From assembly GCF_003185895.1 (NCBI RefSeq), contig NZ_QHLY01000012.1, positions 620,001-684,000 on the forward strand: a stretch of DNA of 64,000 nucleotides, in the 5' to 3' direction. A program made the translations under genes and the position numbers. The notes below the pieces were generated by a model, which did not search any database, was not told the DNA's origin, and was given only the letters and a program-made list of their open reading frames with translations. Positions within the stretch are counted from its first letter, which is position 1; the number at the start of each line of letters is the position of its first letter. Origin of the DNA: Cryobacterium arcticum (GTDB taxonomy: Bacteria > Actinomycetota > Actinomycetes > Actinomycetales > Microbacteriaceae). Below, one piece after another: positions 8,963 through 17,110 of the stretch.

Positions 8963-9673
8963 TCAGTTGCCGCGCTGCGGCCGTGCCTTGGTCGGGTCGA
9001 CGCCCTTGGGGATCGGCAGCTTCTTGGTGATGGAGTTGAGGCGGTTGTTCACGGCGAGGACTTCGGCCTTGGTCAGCGACGCCTTGATCTTGGTCAGGCG
9101 CCGAGCCAGCTTGTGCAGCGGCACGGCATCGGCGTCGGGACCGACGGCGATCACGGTGACGGCGACGTTGCCGCCGACCTTGGCGACGGTTCGACGTTCC
9201 TCGTCCACCATCCGCGCGGTTCGGGTACGCGGGCCCTCGCTGATCAGGACCACTCCGCCGCGACCGACGGCCCGGTACACGGCATCCTGGGTCTTACCGT
9301 TCACGGCGACGGGCATCTCACTGCCTACCCAGCCGCGCTTGAGCGAGCTGCGCAGCACGGCACCGACGGCGCCGGGCTGTCCCTCGATCTGGGAGTACGC
9401 GGCCTTCTCGGCGCGGCGGCCGAGGATGATCAGCATGGCCAGCACACCACCGAGAACTCCGGCGATGATCCAGAGCGCGATGGTGAATCCGCTGTCCGGC
9501 GTCAGCAGCAGGGCCAGTACCAGGCCGAGTGCGACGGGGATCAGGAAGCCCAGGATCATGAACAGAACGATGTTCGAGTCGTAGCGCCTGGTCATCTGGA
9601 AAACCTGCCACATTTGCTTCAGGCGGCCAGGTTCTTTCGGGGTGCGGGGAGTCTTGTCCTTGCTGCGTGCCAT
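8963..9673 (-). CDS. DUF4191 family membrane protein
   Basis: 236 aa. It has a basic N-terminus, two adjacent membrane helices (about residues 37-58 and 66-84), then a cytoplasmic domain with AVYRAVGRGGVVLISEGP and LARRLTKIKASLTKAEVLAVNNRLNS, diagnostic of the actinobacterial DUF4191 family. The function is unknown. In many actinobacteria it lies between glnA and the lipoate/2-oxoacid dehydrogenase genes, as here. ATG 9673 is preceded at 7 nt by TAGTCT (9681-9686), so the transcript is probably leaderless. Confidence 0.88.
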   Translation of the reverse strand: MARSKDKTPRTPKEPGRLKQMWQVFQMTRRYDSNIVLFMILGFLIPVALGLVLALLLTPDSGFTIALWIIAGVLGGVLAMLIILGRRAEKAAYSQIEGQPGAVGAVLRSSLKRGWVGSEMPVAVNGKTQDAVYRAVGRGGVVLISEGPRTRTARMVDEERRTVAKVGGNVAVTVIAVGPDADAVPLHKLARRLTKIKASLTKAEVLAVNNRLNSITKKLPIPKGVDPTKARPQRGN

Positions 9674-9680
9674 GGTTCTA

Positions 9681-9686
9681 AGACTA
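9681..9686 (-). promoter_or_regulatory. -10 element of the DUF4191 gene (leaderless type)
   Basis: TAGTCT on the minus strand, 7 nt before the ATG at 9673. Confidence 0.5.
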
Positions 9687-9840
9687 CCCAGTCGGCCGAT
9701 CTGCGGGTGACCGATTCAGGGCCGAACGGCCCGGGTTCGCTCCGGGCTGGGCGCTCCTCCCCAGCCGGTTCCCGATCGGGTTTCTGCCAGGTACGCACCG
9801 TGACCGGCCGGTCGGCGCGGCGCCGGCCGAAAATGGGCCC

Positions 9841-11460
9841 ATGGACGAGCGCGGAAGGCACGATGCCGGAGACGTGGTGGCGGGCTACCGACTGGTGCGC
9901 AGATTGGCGCACGGGACCCAGTCAGAGGTGTATCTCGCCCGGTCGCCGGCACCGTCAGGAGGGTCGTTGACACCCACCCGGCCGGTCACCGCGGTGCTCA
10001 AGATCTTTCGGCCCGATGCCGACGGACGCGCCATCGACCGGCAGGTGCGTGCAATGCTGGCCGTTCCGCCGATGACCCTGGTGCGCCTGGCCGACGTGGC
10101 CACGGCGCCGGATGGTCGGCCGTGCCTCGTTCTCGACCGGTTGTCAGGGCCGTCGCTGGCCACCCTGCTGCACGAACGTGGCCGGATAGGTCCTGGCGAG
10201 GTGGTCACGATTCTGGCCACGGTGTGCACCGCCCTGCACGCGCTGCACAGAGCGGGCTTCAGCCATCCGCAGGTTCAGCCCGCCGCTGTGCGGTTCGACG
10301 GCACCGGGCGGCCGGTTCTGCTGGGCCTGGGCGGGTTGCAGGAGATTCCGCCGGGGCCGGCCGGGGTGGCCAGGAAACGCGACGATCTGGTCAGGCTCGC
10401 CGGATTCGCCCGGGCCGTGATCGACCACGTGGACGACCGGGCCGGGCGCGACGAGGGCGCGGCCGCGGTTCTGGCCGAATTCGAGGCCGCGGCAACCCGG
10501 CGGCCGTTCCCGGTCGACCTGACCGGGCCGGAGGCCGCTTTGTTCACCTGGGCACCGGCCACGGCCGTCCGCGGCATCTCTGCGGGGGCAATCGACGCGG
10601 GGGCAATCGAGGCGGGCGCAATCGGCACTGTCGACGGCGCCGGCATGTCCGTCGGGCGCGTCACCGCCCGCCCGCTGGTGCAGGTCGGCACGGAAACACG
10701 GTTAGCGGCGTTGGCGCGTCCGGGAGGGACGGAGGTGCGGGTGACCATGCGGCCCCGGCTAGAGCGCCTGGTGTCCGGCTTGCGGCAGATTATCCGCAAC
10801 CGGGTGCGAGCCGCACTGGCCATCGTGCCCGGCCGTGGCCGGGTATCAGCAGCGCTCAGGCGGATGCCGCGGAAGCCGGCGTTGGCCGGTCTCGGTGTGG
10901 CCGGAGTGGTGGTGGTCGCGGCGCTGACCCTGCTGGAACCGGCTCGATCCCCGGCCGCGCCGGGCCCCGGTTCGGTGCAGGGCACACACCAGTCGGCGGT
11001 GCCGGAACGTGGGCAGCCTGGCGCCGAAGGGACGGATGACTCCGACGGGGCTACCGGAACGCCGACGGGGAGCGCCAGCGTCGGGGGAGACGGTGCGGAA
11101 GCGGAGCCTCCGGAAACAGACGACCCGGCGGCGGCGGTCCTCGACCTGCTGCGACGCCGAGAGCACTGCCTGGCCGAGGCGTCGGTGCTGTGCCTGGACG
11201 GTGTGGACCAGGCCGGCTCGGTGGCCTTGGAGGCGGACAGTTACGCCGTGCGGCAACGGCAGGCGGCCGGCGACACGGCCTCGTCAACGGAGGTGGGCCG
11301 GGCGGAACAGCTGACCGCGACGGTGCAGGAACGTTCGGGAAACGCGGCTCTGGTGGTTCTCAGCCGAATCGGAGATGAGGGAGGGAACACACAGCCGGCC
11401 TCGGCCCTGGTGATCAGGGGCGAGGCCGGCTGGCGGTTACGCGAACTCTTCGACTACTGA
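9841..11460 (+). CDS. Membrane-anchored Ser/Thr protein kinase homologue, predicted catalytically dead
   Basis: 539 aa. Residues 15-230 follow a Hanks-type kinase: GYRLVRRLAHGTQSEVYLA (degenerate glycine loop), AVLKIF with the ATP-binding Lys54, and the sequence ALHALHRAGF leading to the catalytic loop. There the usual H-G-D-V-K-P-S-N reads SHPQVQPAA, so the catalytic Asp, the Lys and the Asn are all replaced, and the DFG metal site reads LGLGG. A single membrane helix (about 347-365) separates this from an extracellular Thr/Glu/Gly-rich linker and a roughly 110-residue C-terminal domain with two cysteines. It could be a pseudokinase sensor or scaffold. The start at ATG 9841 has no clear ribosome-binding site and is uncertain. 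It is convergent with sucB. Confidence 0.75.
   Translation: MDERGRHDAGDVVAGYRLVRRLAHGTQSEVYLARSPAPSGGSLTPTRPVTAVLKIFRPDADGRAIDRQVRAMLAVPPMTLVRLADVATAPDGRPCLVLDRLSGPSLATLLHERGRIGPGEVVTILATVCTALHALHRAGFSHPQVQPAAVRFDGTGRPVLLGLGGLQEIPPGPAGVARKRDDLVRLAGFARAVIDHVDDRAGRDEGAAAVLAEFEAAATRRPFPVDLTGPEAALFTWAPATAVRGISAGAIDAGAIEAGAIGTVDGAGMSVGRVTARPLVQVGTETRLAALARPGGTEVRVTMRPRLERLVSGLRQIIRNRVRAALAIVPGRGRVSAALRRMPRKPALAGLGVAGVVVVAALTLLEPARSPAAPGPGSVQGTHQSAVPERGQPGAEGTDDSDGATGTPTGSASVGGDGAEAEPPETDDPAAAVLDLLRRREHCLAEASVLCLDGVDQAGSVALEADSYAVRQRQAAGDTASSTEVGRAEQLTATVQERSGNAALVVLSRIGDEGGNTQPASALVIRGEAGWRLRELFDY
10582..10626 (+). repeat. Three tandem 15-bp repeats inside the pseudokinase gene
   Basis: Three consecutive 15-bp units (10582-10596, 10597-10611, 10612-10626) with two or three differences between units. 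They encode an A-G-A-I-x pentapeptide array in the linker after the kinase fold. Length variation between strains would be expected. Confidence 0.7.
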
Positions 11461-11475
11461 ATCGGACGACCGATT
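11460..11475. terminator. Weak hairpin between convergent pseudokinase and sucB
   Basis: AATCGG and CCGATT around a 4-nt loop, directly at the pseudokinase stop codon. It is short and lacks a T-tract, so it may not terminate. Confidence 0.25.
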
Positions 11476-11510
11476 CCGTGGCCTTGAGCTGTGGTGCTGT
11501 GCTGCGGGTA

Positions 11511-12971
11511 TCAGATACCGAGGTTCGACTCGAATGCTCCTGCTTCCAGACGCGCCTTCATCGTGGTGAGGAAGCGCGAGGCGTCCGCACCGTCGATGAT
11601 GCGGTGGTCGTAGGAGAGCGCGAGGAATACGGTGGAGCGGATGGCGATCGAGTCCAGACCCTTGTCGGTGACGACGATGGGCTTCTTGTACACGACGCCG
11701 GTGCCCAGGATCGCGCTCTGCGGCAGGAAGACGACCGGGGTGTCGAACAGCGCGCCGCGCGAACCAGTGTTGGTCAGCGTGAACGTGCCACCGGAGAGTT
11801 CGTCGGGCTTGAGCTTGTTGTCGCGGGTGCGAGCAGCCAGGTCGGCGATCTGGGCGGCGAATCCGGCCAGGTCGAGTTCTCCGGCGTCACGGATGACGGG
11901 AGTGAGCAGTCCGCGCTCGGTGTCGACCGCGATGCTCATGTTCTCCTGCGGCGGGTACACGATCGACGTGCCGTCGACGGTCGCGTTGATGATCGGGTTC
12001 GACTTCAGGGCCTCGGCCGCGGCCAGGGCGAAGAACGGCAGGAAGGACAGCTTGTTGCCGGTCTTCTCGTGGAACGAGACCTTGACCTTGTCGCGAAGCA
12101 TGGCGACGCGGGTCACGTCCACCTCGACGACGGTGGTCAGCTGAGCGGTCTGCTGCATGGAAGCAACAGCGCGCTCGGCCACGACCTTGCGCAGACGCGA
12201 CATCGGAACGGTGGTTCCGCGCAGCGGCGAGACCTCGACCGGGGCGGCAGCGGAGGCCGACGCCTCGGCCGGTGAGGCGGCGGAGATGATGTCCTGCTTG
12301 CGGATGCGTCCGCCGACACCGGTACCGGTGATGGTGGACAGATCGACGCCGGCCTCGTTGGCGAGCTTGCGCACGATCGGGGTGACGTAACCGCTGGTGC
12401 CGGCGTGGGCACCGCGGGTCGGCTCTGCCGCTGCGGGCGCTGCCGGTGCAGCGGGCGCTGGCGCTGCGGGTGCCGGCGCTGCGGGTGCCGCCGGTGCGGG
12501 TGCTGCGACGACGGGTGCCGGCGCTGCGGGGGCAGCTGGTGCGGGTGCTGCAGCGACGGGTGCCGGCGCGGCAGCCGGTGCAGGTGCTGCGGCGGGCGGC
12601 GGCTCGACGGCGGCCGGTGCGGGCGGTGCCACGGCGGCGGGTGCCTCGGCGGGGGCCGGGGCCTCAGTCGAGGGAACCTCGGCGACCGGTGCTGCAGCCT
12701 CAGGGGCGGCCTCGGGTGCGGCGGCGGGAGCCGAACCGTCTCCGATGGTCACCAGGGGGGTGCCGACCTCGACGGTCTCGTCTTCCTGCACGAGGATGGC
12801 TTCGATGACACCGGCGATCGGAGAAGGAATCTCCGTGTCGACCTTGTCCGTCGATACTTCGAGCAGCGGTTCGTCGACTTCAACGCGGTCGCCCACGTTC
12901 TTGAGCCAACGGGTAACCGTCCCTTCTGTGACACTCTCACCGAGAGCCGGGAGGTTGACGGATTCGCTCAT
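11511..12971 (-). CDS. sucB: Dihydrolipoamide acyltransferase (E2) of a 2-oxoacid dehydrogenase complex, SucB-type
   Basis: 486 aa. One lipoyl domain (1-80, lipoylated Lys43 in STDKVDTE), a roughly 105-residue Ala/Pro linker (81-185), an E3-binding domain (about 188-230, [17 protein letters not shown] and GRIRKQDI) and the catalytic acyltransferase domain ending in [16 protein letters not shown] with the active-site His and Asp. By family and by linkage to lpd it is the 2-oxoglutarate dehydrogenase E2, but the pyruvate complex E2 of actinobacteria is similar and not excluded; a single lipoyl domain favours the succinyl type. AAAGGAG 9 nt upstream fixes the start. It lies 69 bp downstream of lpd in one operon. 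Confidence 0.88.
   Translation of the reverse strand: MSESVNLPALGESVTEGTVTRWLKNVGDRVEVDEPLLEVSTDKVDTEIPSPIAGVIEAILVQEDETVEVGTPLVTIGDGSAPAAAPEAAPEAAAPVAEVPSTEAPAPAEAPAAVAPPAPAAVEPPPAAAPAPAAAPAPVAAAPAPAAPAAPAPVVAAPAPAAPAAPAPAAPAPAAPAAPAAAEPTRGAHAGTSGYVTPIVRKLANEAGVDLSTITGTGVGGRIRKQDIISAASPAEASASAAAPVEVSPLRGTTVPMSRLRKVVAERAVASMQQTAQLTTVVEVDVTRVAMLRDKVKVSFHEKTGNKLSFLPFFALAAAEALKSNPIINATVDGTSIVYPPQENMSIAVDTERGLLTPVIRDAGELDLAGFAAQIADLAARTRDNKLKPDELSGGTFTLTNTGSRGALFDTPVVFLPQSAILGTGVVYKKPIVVTDKGLDSIAIRSTVFLALSYDHRIIDGADASRFLTTMKARLEAGAFESNLGI
12417..12731 (-). repeat. Alanine/proline-coding linker repeats in sucB
   Basis: Imperfect GC-rich repeats encoding A-P-A-A-P-type units (residues 81-185 of SucB). 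They form the swinging-arm linker. Such DNA is prone to length change and to assembly error. Confidence 0.8.
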
Positions 12972-13040
12972 GCGTTTGTCTCCTTTGAAACCATTAAATA
13001 TCTGACCAATGTTAGTGAGAGCTTGTGTGTCGAAACTGGG

Positions 13041-14414
13041 TTACATCGCGTGCAGCGGCTTGCCGGCCAAGGCCAGGAAGGCTTCGCCGAGAGCTTCGTT
13101 CTGGGTGGGGTGTGCGTGCACGAGCGGAGCGAGGTCCTCCGGGTACGCTTCCCAGTTCACGATGAGCTGGCCTTCGCCGATCAGTTCGCCAACGCGGGCG
13201 CCGATCATGTGGATGCCGATGATGGGGCCGTCGGCCTCGCGCACGACCTTGATCGACCCGGTGGTGCCGAGGATCGAGCTCTTGCCGTTGCCGCCGAGGC
13301 TGTACTCGTAGCTGGTGACCTTGTCGGCGCCGAACTTGGCGACGGCCTTGGCCTCGGTGTAACCGACGGAAGCGATCTCGGGGTCGCAGTAGGTGACCTT
13401 CGGGATGTTGAGGTCGTCGACGACGATCGGGGCCAGGCCCGCGATCTCTTCGGCGACGAAAATGCCCTGCTGGAAGCCACGGTGCGCGAGCTGCAGGCCG
13501 GGAACGATGTCGCCGACCGCGTAGACGCCGGGGATGTTGGTGGCGAGGCGCTCATCGGTGATGACGAAGCCGCGGTCCATGGTGATGCCGACCTCTTCGA
13601 AGCCGAGCCCTGCGGTGGACGGGCCGCGACCGACGGCGACGAGCAGAAGCTCGGCCTCGATCGTGACGCCGTTCTCCAGGGTGACGACGACGCCGGAGTC
13701 GTCCTGGGTGACGGACTGGAACCGCACGCCGAGGGAGAACTCGATGCCGCGCTTGCGGAAGGCCCGCTCGAGCTGCTTCGAGACGGACTCTTCCTCGTTC
13801 GGTGCGAGGTGCGGCAACGCTTCGATGATCGTGACGTCAGCGCCGAAGGACTTCCACACGCTGGCGAACTCGACGCCGATGACGCCGCCACCGAGCACGG
13901 CGACCTTCTTGGGTACGTAGTTGAGCTCGAGGGCCTGCTCGCTCGTGATGACGCGGCCACCGATGGCCAGGCCGGGCAGCGAACGGGAGTAGGAACCGGT
14001 CGCCAGCACGACGTTCTTGCCGACGATGGTGTCCTCGCCGACCTGAACGGTCGTGGGGGAGATGAGCTTGCCCTCTCCGGCGATGACCGTGATGCCGCGA
14101 GCCTTGATCAGGCCCTGCAGTCCACGGAACTTGCTGGCAACGATGCCCTCGCGGAACGCGGTGACGGCGGCCATGTCGATGCCCTGGAACGACGTTGTGA
14201 CGCCGTACTTGGCCGATTCGCGACTGACATCGGCGACCTCGGCCGAGTGCAGCAGGGCCTTGGTCGGGATGCAACCGACGTGGAGGCAGGTACCGCCGAG
14301 CTTGTCTTTCTCAATCAGGCCAACGGTCAGGCCGAGCTGCACAGCGCGCAGCGCTGCCGCGTATCCGCCGCTTCCGCCGCCGAGAACTACAAGGTCAAAA
14401 TTCTGTTCAGACAC
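13041..14414 (-). CDS. lpdA: Dihydrolipoyl dehydrogenase (E3)
   Basis: 457 aa flavoprotein disulfide reductase that reoxidises the lipoyl arm of E2 and makes NADH. Visible: FAD motif VVLGGGSGGYAAA (residues 9-21), the redox pair GGTCLHVGCIPTKAL (Cys43/Cys48), NAD motif VLGGGVIGVEFASVW, the second FAD motif GVYAVGDIVPG, and the C-terminal HAHPTQNEALGE with the catalytic His-Glu. Start GTG 14414 is preceded by GAGGGAG at 7 nt; the frame stays open upstream but has no support there. It is the first gene of the lpd-sucB operon and shared by all 2-oxoacid dehydrogenases in the cell. Confidence 0.95.
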   Translation of the reverse strand: MSEQNFDLVVLGGGSGGYAAALRAVQLGLTVGLIEKDKLGGTCLHVGCIPTKALLHSAEVADVSRESAKYGVTTSFQGIDMAAVTAFREGIVASKFRGLQGLIKARGITVIAGEGKLISPTTVQVGEDTIVGKNVVLATGSYSRSLPGLAIGGRVITSEQALELNYVPKKVAVLGGGVIGVEFASVWKSFGADVTIIEALPHLAPNEEESVSKQLERAFRKRGIEFSLGVRFQSVTQDDSGVVVTLENGVTIEAELLLVAVGRGPSTAGLGFEEVGITMDRGFVITDERLATNIPGVYAVGDIVPGLQLAHRGFQQGIFVAEEIAGLAPIVVDDLNIPKVTYCDPEIASVGYTEAKAVAKFGADKVTSYEYSLGGNGKSSILGTTGSIKVVREADGPIIGIHMIGARVGELIGEGQLIVNWEAYPEDLAPLVHAHPTQNEALGEAFLALAGKPLHAM

Positions 14415-14452
14415 CCAGATACTCCCTCGTGCATCACATACACTTTCACGGC

Positions 14453-14477
14453 CTGCCCAGCGCAATTGCGCGGGCAG
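14453..14477. terminator. Inverted repeat between pepA and lpdA
   Basis: CTGCCC-a-GCGCAA faces TTGCGC-GGGCAG with one bulged base. The centre, GCGCAATTGCGC (14460-14471), is a perfect palindrome. It may end pepA transcription, or be an operator for lpd, whose start is 39 nt further on. Confidence 0.4.
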
Positions 14478-14516
14478 ACGTTGAATGGCAAGGATTTCCC
14501 TGCCTATACGACTGTA

Positions 14517-16004
14517 CTACGGGCGCGAAAAGTCCTCGGCCAGGCGCAGCAGCGTTCTGACCGTTACGCCGGTGGGGCCGGGAGCGGTGAAACCGAGGCC
14601 GCCGCCGACCAGTTGGGCGCTACCGGCGATGTCCAGGTGGGCCCAGGGGATGGCGCGTTCTTCTGCGCCCTCACCGACGGTGCCGATGAATTCGCGCAGG
14701 AACACGGCGGCCAGCAGTGCACCGCCGCCGGTGTTGCCGATCTTGGCGTTGGCGATGTCGGCGACGTCGGAGTTCAGCAGGGCACGCAGTTCTTCCGGCA
14801 TCGGCATGGGCCAGGCCAGTTCGCCTTCGGCCTTGCTGGCCGCGAGCACGTGGGCGACCAGGTCGTCATCGCCGAGCACCGCGGAGTAGCGGGTGCCGAG
14901 GGCGACCACAGCGGCGCCGGTCAGGGTGGCCACGTCCACGATGGCGTCGGGGTTCTCCTCACCCGCGGCGACGAGGCCGTCGGCGAGCACCAAGCGGCCT
15001 TCCGCATCCGTGTTGAGCACCTCGACGGTGCGCCCGCCACGGATGCTGAGCACGTCGTTGGGCCGGATGGCCGAGCCGGACGGCATGTTCTCCGCGATGC
15101 AGAGCCACGCGGTGAGTCGCACCGGCAGTCTGAGCCGCGCCGCCGCGAGCGTGACCGCCAGCACCGTCGCCGCGCCGGTCATGTCGTACTTCATGCCGAC
15201 CATGGATGCCGGCGGCTTGAGCGAAAGTCCGCCGGTGTCGAAGGTGATGCCCTTGCCGACCAGGGCCAGGTGCTTCATCGCCTCGACCGGGTCGTAGCTG
15301 ACCTTGACCAGTCGCGGCGGCCGGGTCGAACCCTGGCCGACCCCGGCGATGCCGCCGAAGCCGTCTGCGGCCAACTGCTCCTCGTCCCAGACCGTCAGCG
15401 TGACGGGCAGGCCCTCGGCGGCGGCGGCGGCGAGCGCGGCGAGGGACTCCGGGTACAGGTCGAGCGGCGGCGTGTTGACGAGGTCCTTCACCAGGCTCAC
15501 TGCTCCGGCGACGATGTCGGCGCGATCGACGTCGTCCTCGTCGGCCTGGTCGGTGTGCACGGTGATCACGCCGGCGGACAGCTTGGTGGTCGCCAGCGAC
15601 GCCTTGCGATAGGTCGTGAACGCGTACCCGCCCAGGGCGGCGCCTTCGAGCACGGCCGCAGCCTGGTCGGCATCGGTGAGCGGGAAGGCGATCGCGAGAG
15701 TGCTGGCGCCGGTGAGCTGGCGCACTGCCGAACCGGCCGCGTAGCGGAGGGAATCGGTGGTGACGACGCTGCCGAGCCCGACGACTGCGATGCCGGCGGC
15801 AGTGCCGACGACAGGTGCGAAGCGCACAACCTGGTCCTTGGCACCGGACACCCCGACGGCCTCGAGCTGGGCGGCGATCTGCTCGAACCCGGGCGCGGCG
15901 AACAGCGTCGGGCCGTCCTTGCCCTGCACGGCGCCAATCACGAGGACGTCTGCGGTGGATTCGAGTGCGGGCTGTGCGGTCACGGAAACGCGGGGAACGG
16001 TCAT
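14517..16004 (-). CDS. pepA: Leucyl aminopeptidase (M17)
   Basis: 495 aa cytosolic two-metal aminopeptidase. The C-terminal catalytic half contains LVGKGITFDTGGLSLKP, YDMTGAATVL and the family signature NTDAEGRLVLADGL with metal ligands and the catalytic Arg. The N-terminal half is the variable macro-domain-like part. Start ATG 16004 has TAGCAT 6 nt upstream and no ribosome-binding site, so it is probably leaderless. It is divergent from the PAC2 gene. Confidence 0.95.
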   Translation of the reverse strand: MTVPRVSVTAQPALESTADVLVIGAVQGKDGPTLFAAPGFEQIAAQLEAVGVSGAKDQVVRFAPVVGTAAGIAVVGLGSVVTTDSLRYAAGSAVRQLTGASTLAIAFPLTDADQAAAVLEGAALGGYAFTTYRKASLATTKLSAGVITVHTDQADEDDVDRADIVAGAVSLVKDLVNTPPLDLYPESLAALAAAAAEGLPVTLTVWDEEQLAADGFGGIAGVGQGSTRPPRLVKVSYDPVEAMKHLALVGKGITFDTGGLSLKPPASMVGMKYDMTGAATVLAVTLAAARLRLPVRLTAWLCIAENMPSGSAIRPNDVLSIRGGRTVEVLNTDAEGRLVLADGLVAAGEENPDAIVDVATLTGAAVVALGTRYSAVLGDDDLVAHVLAASKAEGELAWPMPMPEELRALLNSDVADIANAKIGNTGGGALLAAVFLREFIGTVGEGAEERAIPWAHLDIAGSAQLVGGGLGFTAPGPTGVTVRTLLRLAEDFSRP

Positions 16005-16010
16005 GCTTCG

Positions 16011-16016
16011 ATGCTA
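16011..16016 (-). promoter_or_regulatory. -10 element of pepA (leaderless type)
   Basis: TAGCAT on the minus strand, 6 nt before the pepA ATG at 16004. Confidence 0.55.
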
Positions 16017-16087
16017 CGGGTCCAGGTGTTCGCTCTGGGCACCACTCGCGCCTGCCGATTCTTGGGACGTGGGGCAAAACCTCCGCT

Positions 16088-16093
16088 TAGAGT
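16088..16093 (+). promoter_or_regulatory. -10 element of the PAC2 gene (leaderless type)
   Basis: TAGAGT, 7 nt before ATG 16101. Confidence 0.55.
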
Positions 16094-16100
16094 TAATCTC

Positions 16101-17024
16101 ATGCGCGATCCTGATGAAATCTACGAGCTCACTGCGGATGCCGCCGGCGTCCCCGAAGGGCTGCATCTCGTCGCGGGCCTGACCGGTTTCGCGGATGCCG
16201 GTGGCGCCGTCGCTCAATTCACCGAGTACCTGCTCGCCACCCTCGAGCACGAGGTGGTCGCCGAGTTCGACGCCGACCTGCTTCTGGACTACCGCGCCAG
16301 GCGTCCCATCATCTATTTCGACCAGGACCACCTGACCGACTATCAGCCGCCCCGGCTGAGGCTGTACCTGGCCCGCGACGAGATCGGCCAGCCGTTCCTG
16401 CTCCTGGCCGGCTTCGAACCGGATTTCCGGTGGGAACAGTTCACCGCCGCCGTCCTCGCCATCGTGAGCCGGTTCACGGTGTCGTCCACCACCTGGGTGC
16501 ACGCCATTCCCATGCCCGTCCCGCACACGCGACCCATCGGCGTGACCGTCAGCGGCAACCGCACCGACTTGATCGAGAGCATGTCGGTCTGGCGGCCGCA
16601 CACCCAGGTTCCCGCCAACGCCCTGCATCTGGTCGAGTACCGGCTGCAGGAGATCGGCGCCTGGGTCATCGGCTATGTGCTGTTGATCCCGCACTACCTG
16701 GCCGACACCGAGTTTCCCTCTGCAGCCCTGTCGGCGTTGGAGAGCACGAGCGCGTCGACGGGCCTGATCTTCCCCACCGACAAGCTGCGAGAGAAGAACC
16801 GTGAGTTCCTCAGCCGAATCGACGAGCAGGTCGGGGACAACGGCGAGTTGGCCAAGCTCGTCGGCACCCTGGAAGAGCGGTACGACGCTTATATGGAGGG
16901 GAACACGCTGCGGTCGCCGTTGACCGACGAAGACGGCGAACTGCCGTCCGCCGACGAGATCGCGGCCGAACTGGAGAAGTTCCTGGCCACACGCCGGGGC
17001 CGGGACGACGGCCAACAGCCCTGA
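16101..17024 (+). CDS. PAC2 family protein
   Basis: 307 aa. The N-terminal two thirds match the actinobacterial PAC2 (proteasome assembly chaperone 2-like) family: HLVAGLTGFADAGGAVAQF, DYRARRPIIYFDQDHLTDY, FLLLAGFEPDFRWEQF and HTRPIGVTVSGN. An acidic helical tail (residues about 220-307) follows. Family members are thought to have a phosphorylase/hydrolase-like alpha/beta fold; the function here is unknown and no proteasome genes are in the window. The open frame extends far upstream antisense to sucB, lpd and pepA, but coding begins at ATG 16101, preceded by TAGAGT at 7 nt. Confidence 0.88.
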   Translation: MRDPDEIYELTADAAGVPEGLHLVAGLTGFADAGGAVAQFTEYLLATLEHEVVAEFDADLLLDYRARRPIIYFDQDHLTDYQPPRLRLYLARDEIGQPFLLLAGFEPDFRWEQFTAAVLAIVSRFTVSSTTWVHAIPMPVPHTRPIGVTVSGNRTDLIESMSVWRPHTQVPANALHLVEYRLQEIGAWVIGYVLLIPHYLADTEFPSAALSALESTSASTGLIFPTDKLREKNREFLSRIDEQVGDNGELAKLVGTLEERYDAYMEGNTLRSPLTDEDGELPSADEIAAELEKFLATRRGRDDGQQP

Positions 17025-17030
17025 CGTCCG

Positions 17031-17063
17031 GCGGGATTCCGCGGCTCTGTTCGAGAATCCCGC
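17031..17063. terminator. Possible hairpin after the PAC2 gene
   Basis: 9-bp stem (17031-17039 with 17055-17063) around a 15-nt loop, no T-tract, just after the PAC2 stop codon. Confidence 0.35.
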
Positions 17064-17097
17064 GGCCGGATGGTGCGCGAGTGGCCGGCCTCGCAGA

Positions 17098-17103
17098 TAG
17101 ATT
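17098..17103 (+). promoter_or_regulatory. -10 element of the MFS gene (leaderless type)
   Basis: TAGATT, 7 nt before the GTG start at 17111. Confidence 0.55.
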
Positions 17104-17110
17104 TAGCTGA

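Noticed and set aside
11507..11519. GGTATC-a-GATACC palindrome
   Set aside because: It spans the sucB stop codon and is too short to separate from chance.
12417..12731. Repeat-rich stretch considered as a CRISPR or satellite
   Set aside because: The units are irregular and encode the Ala/Pro linker of SucB.
12405..16100. Very long open frame on the plus strand running into the PAC2 gene
   Set aside because: It is antisense to sucB, lpdA and pepA, which carry full family motifs; the frame is low-complexity (Gly/Arg/Asp-rich) as expected from high-GC codon bias. Real coding starts at 16101.
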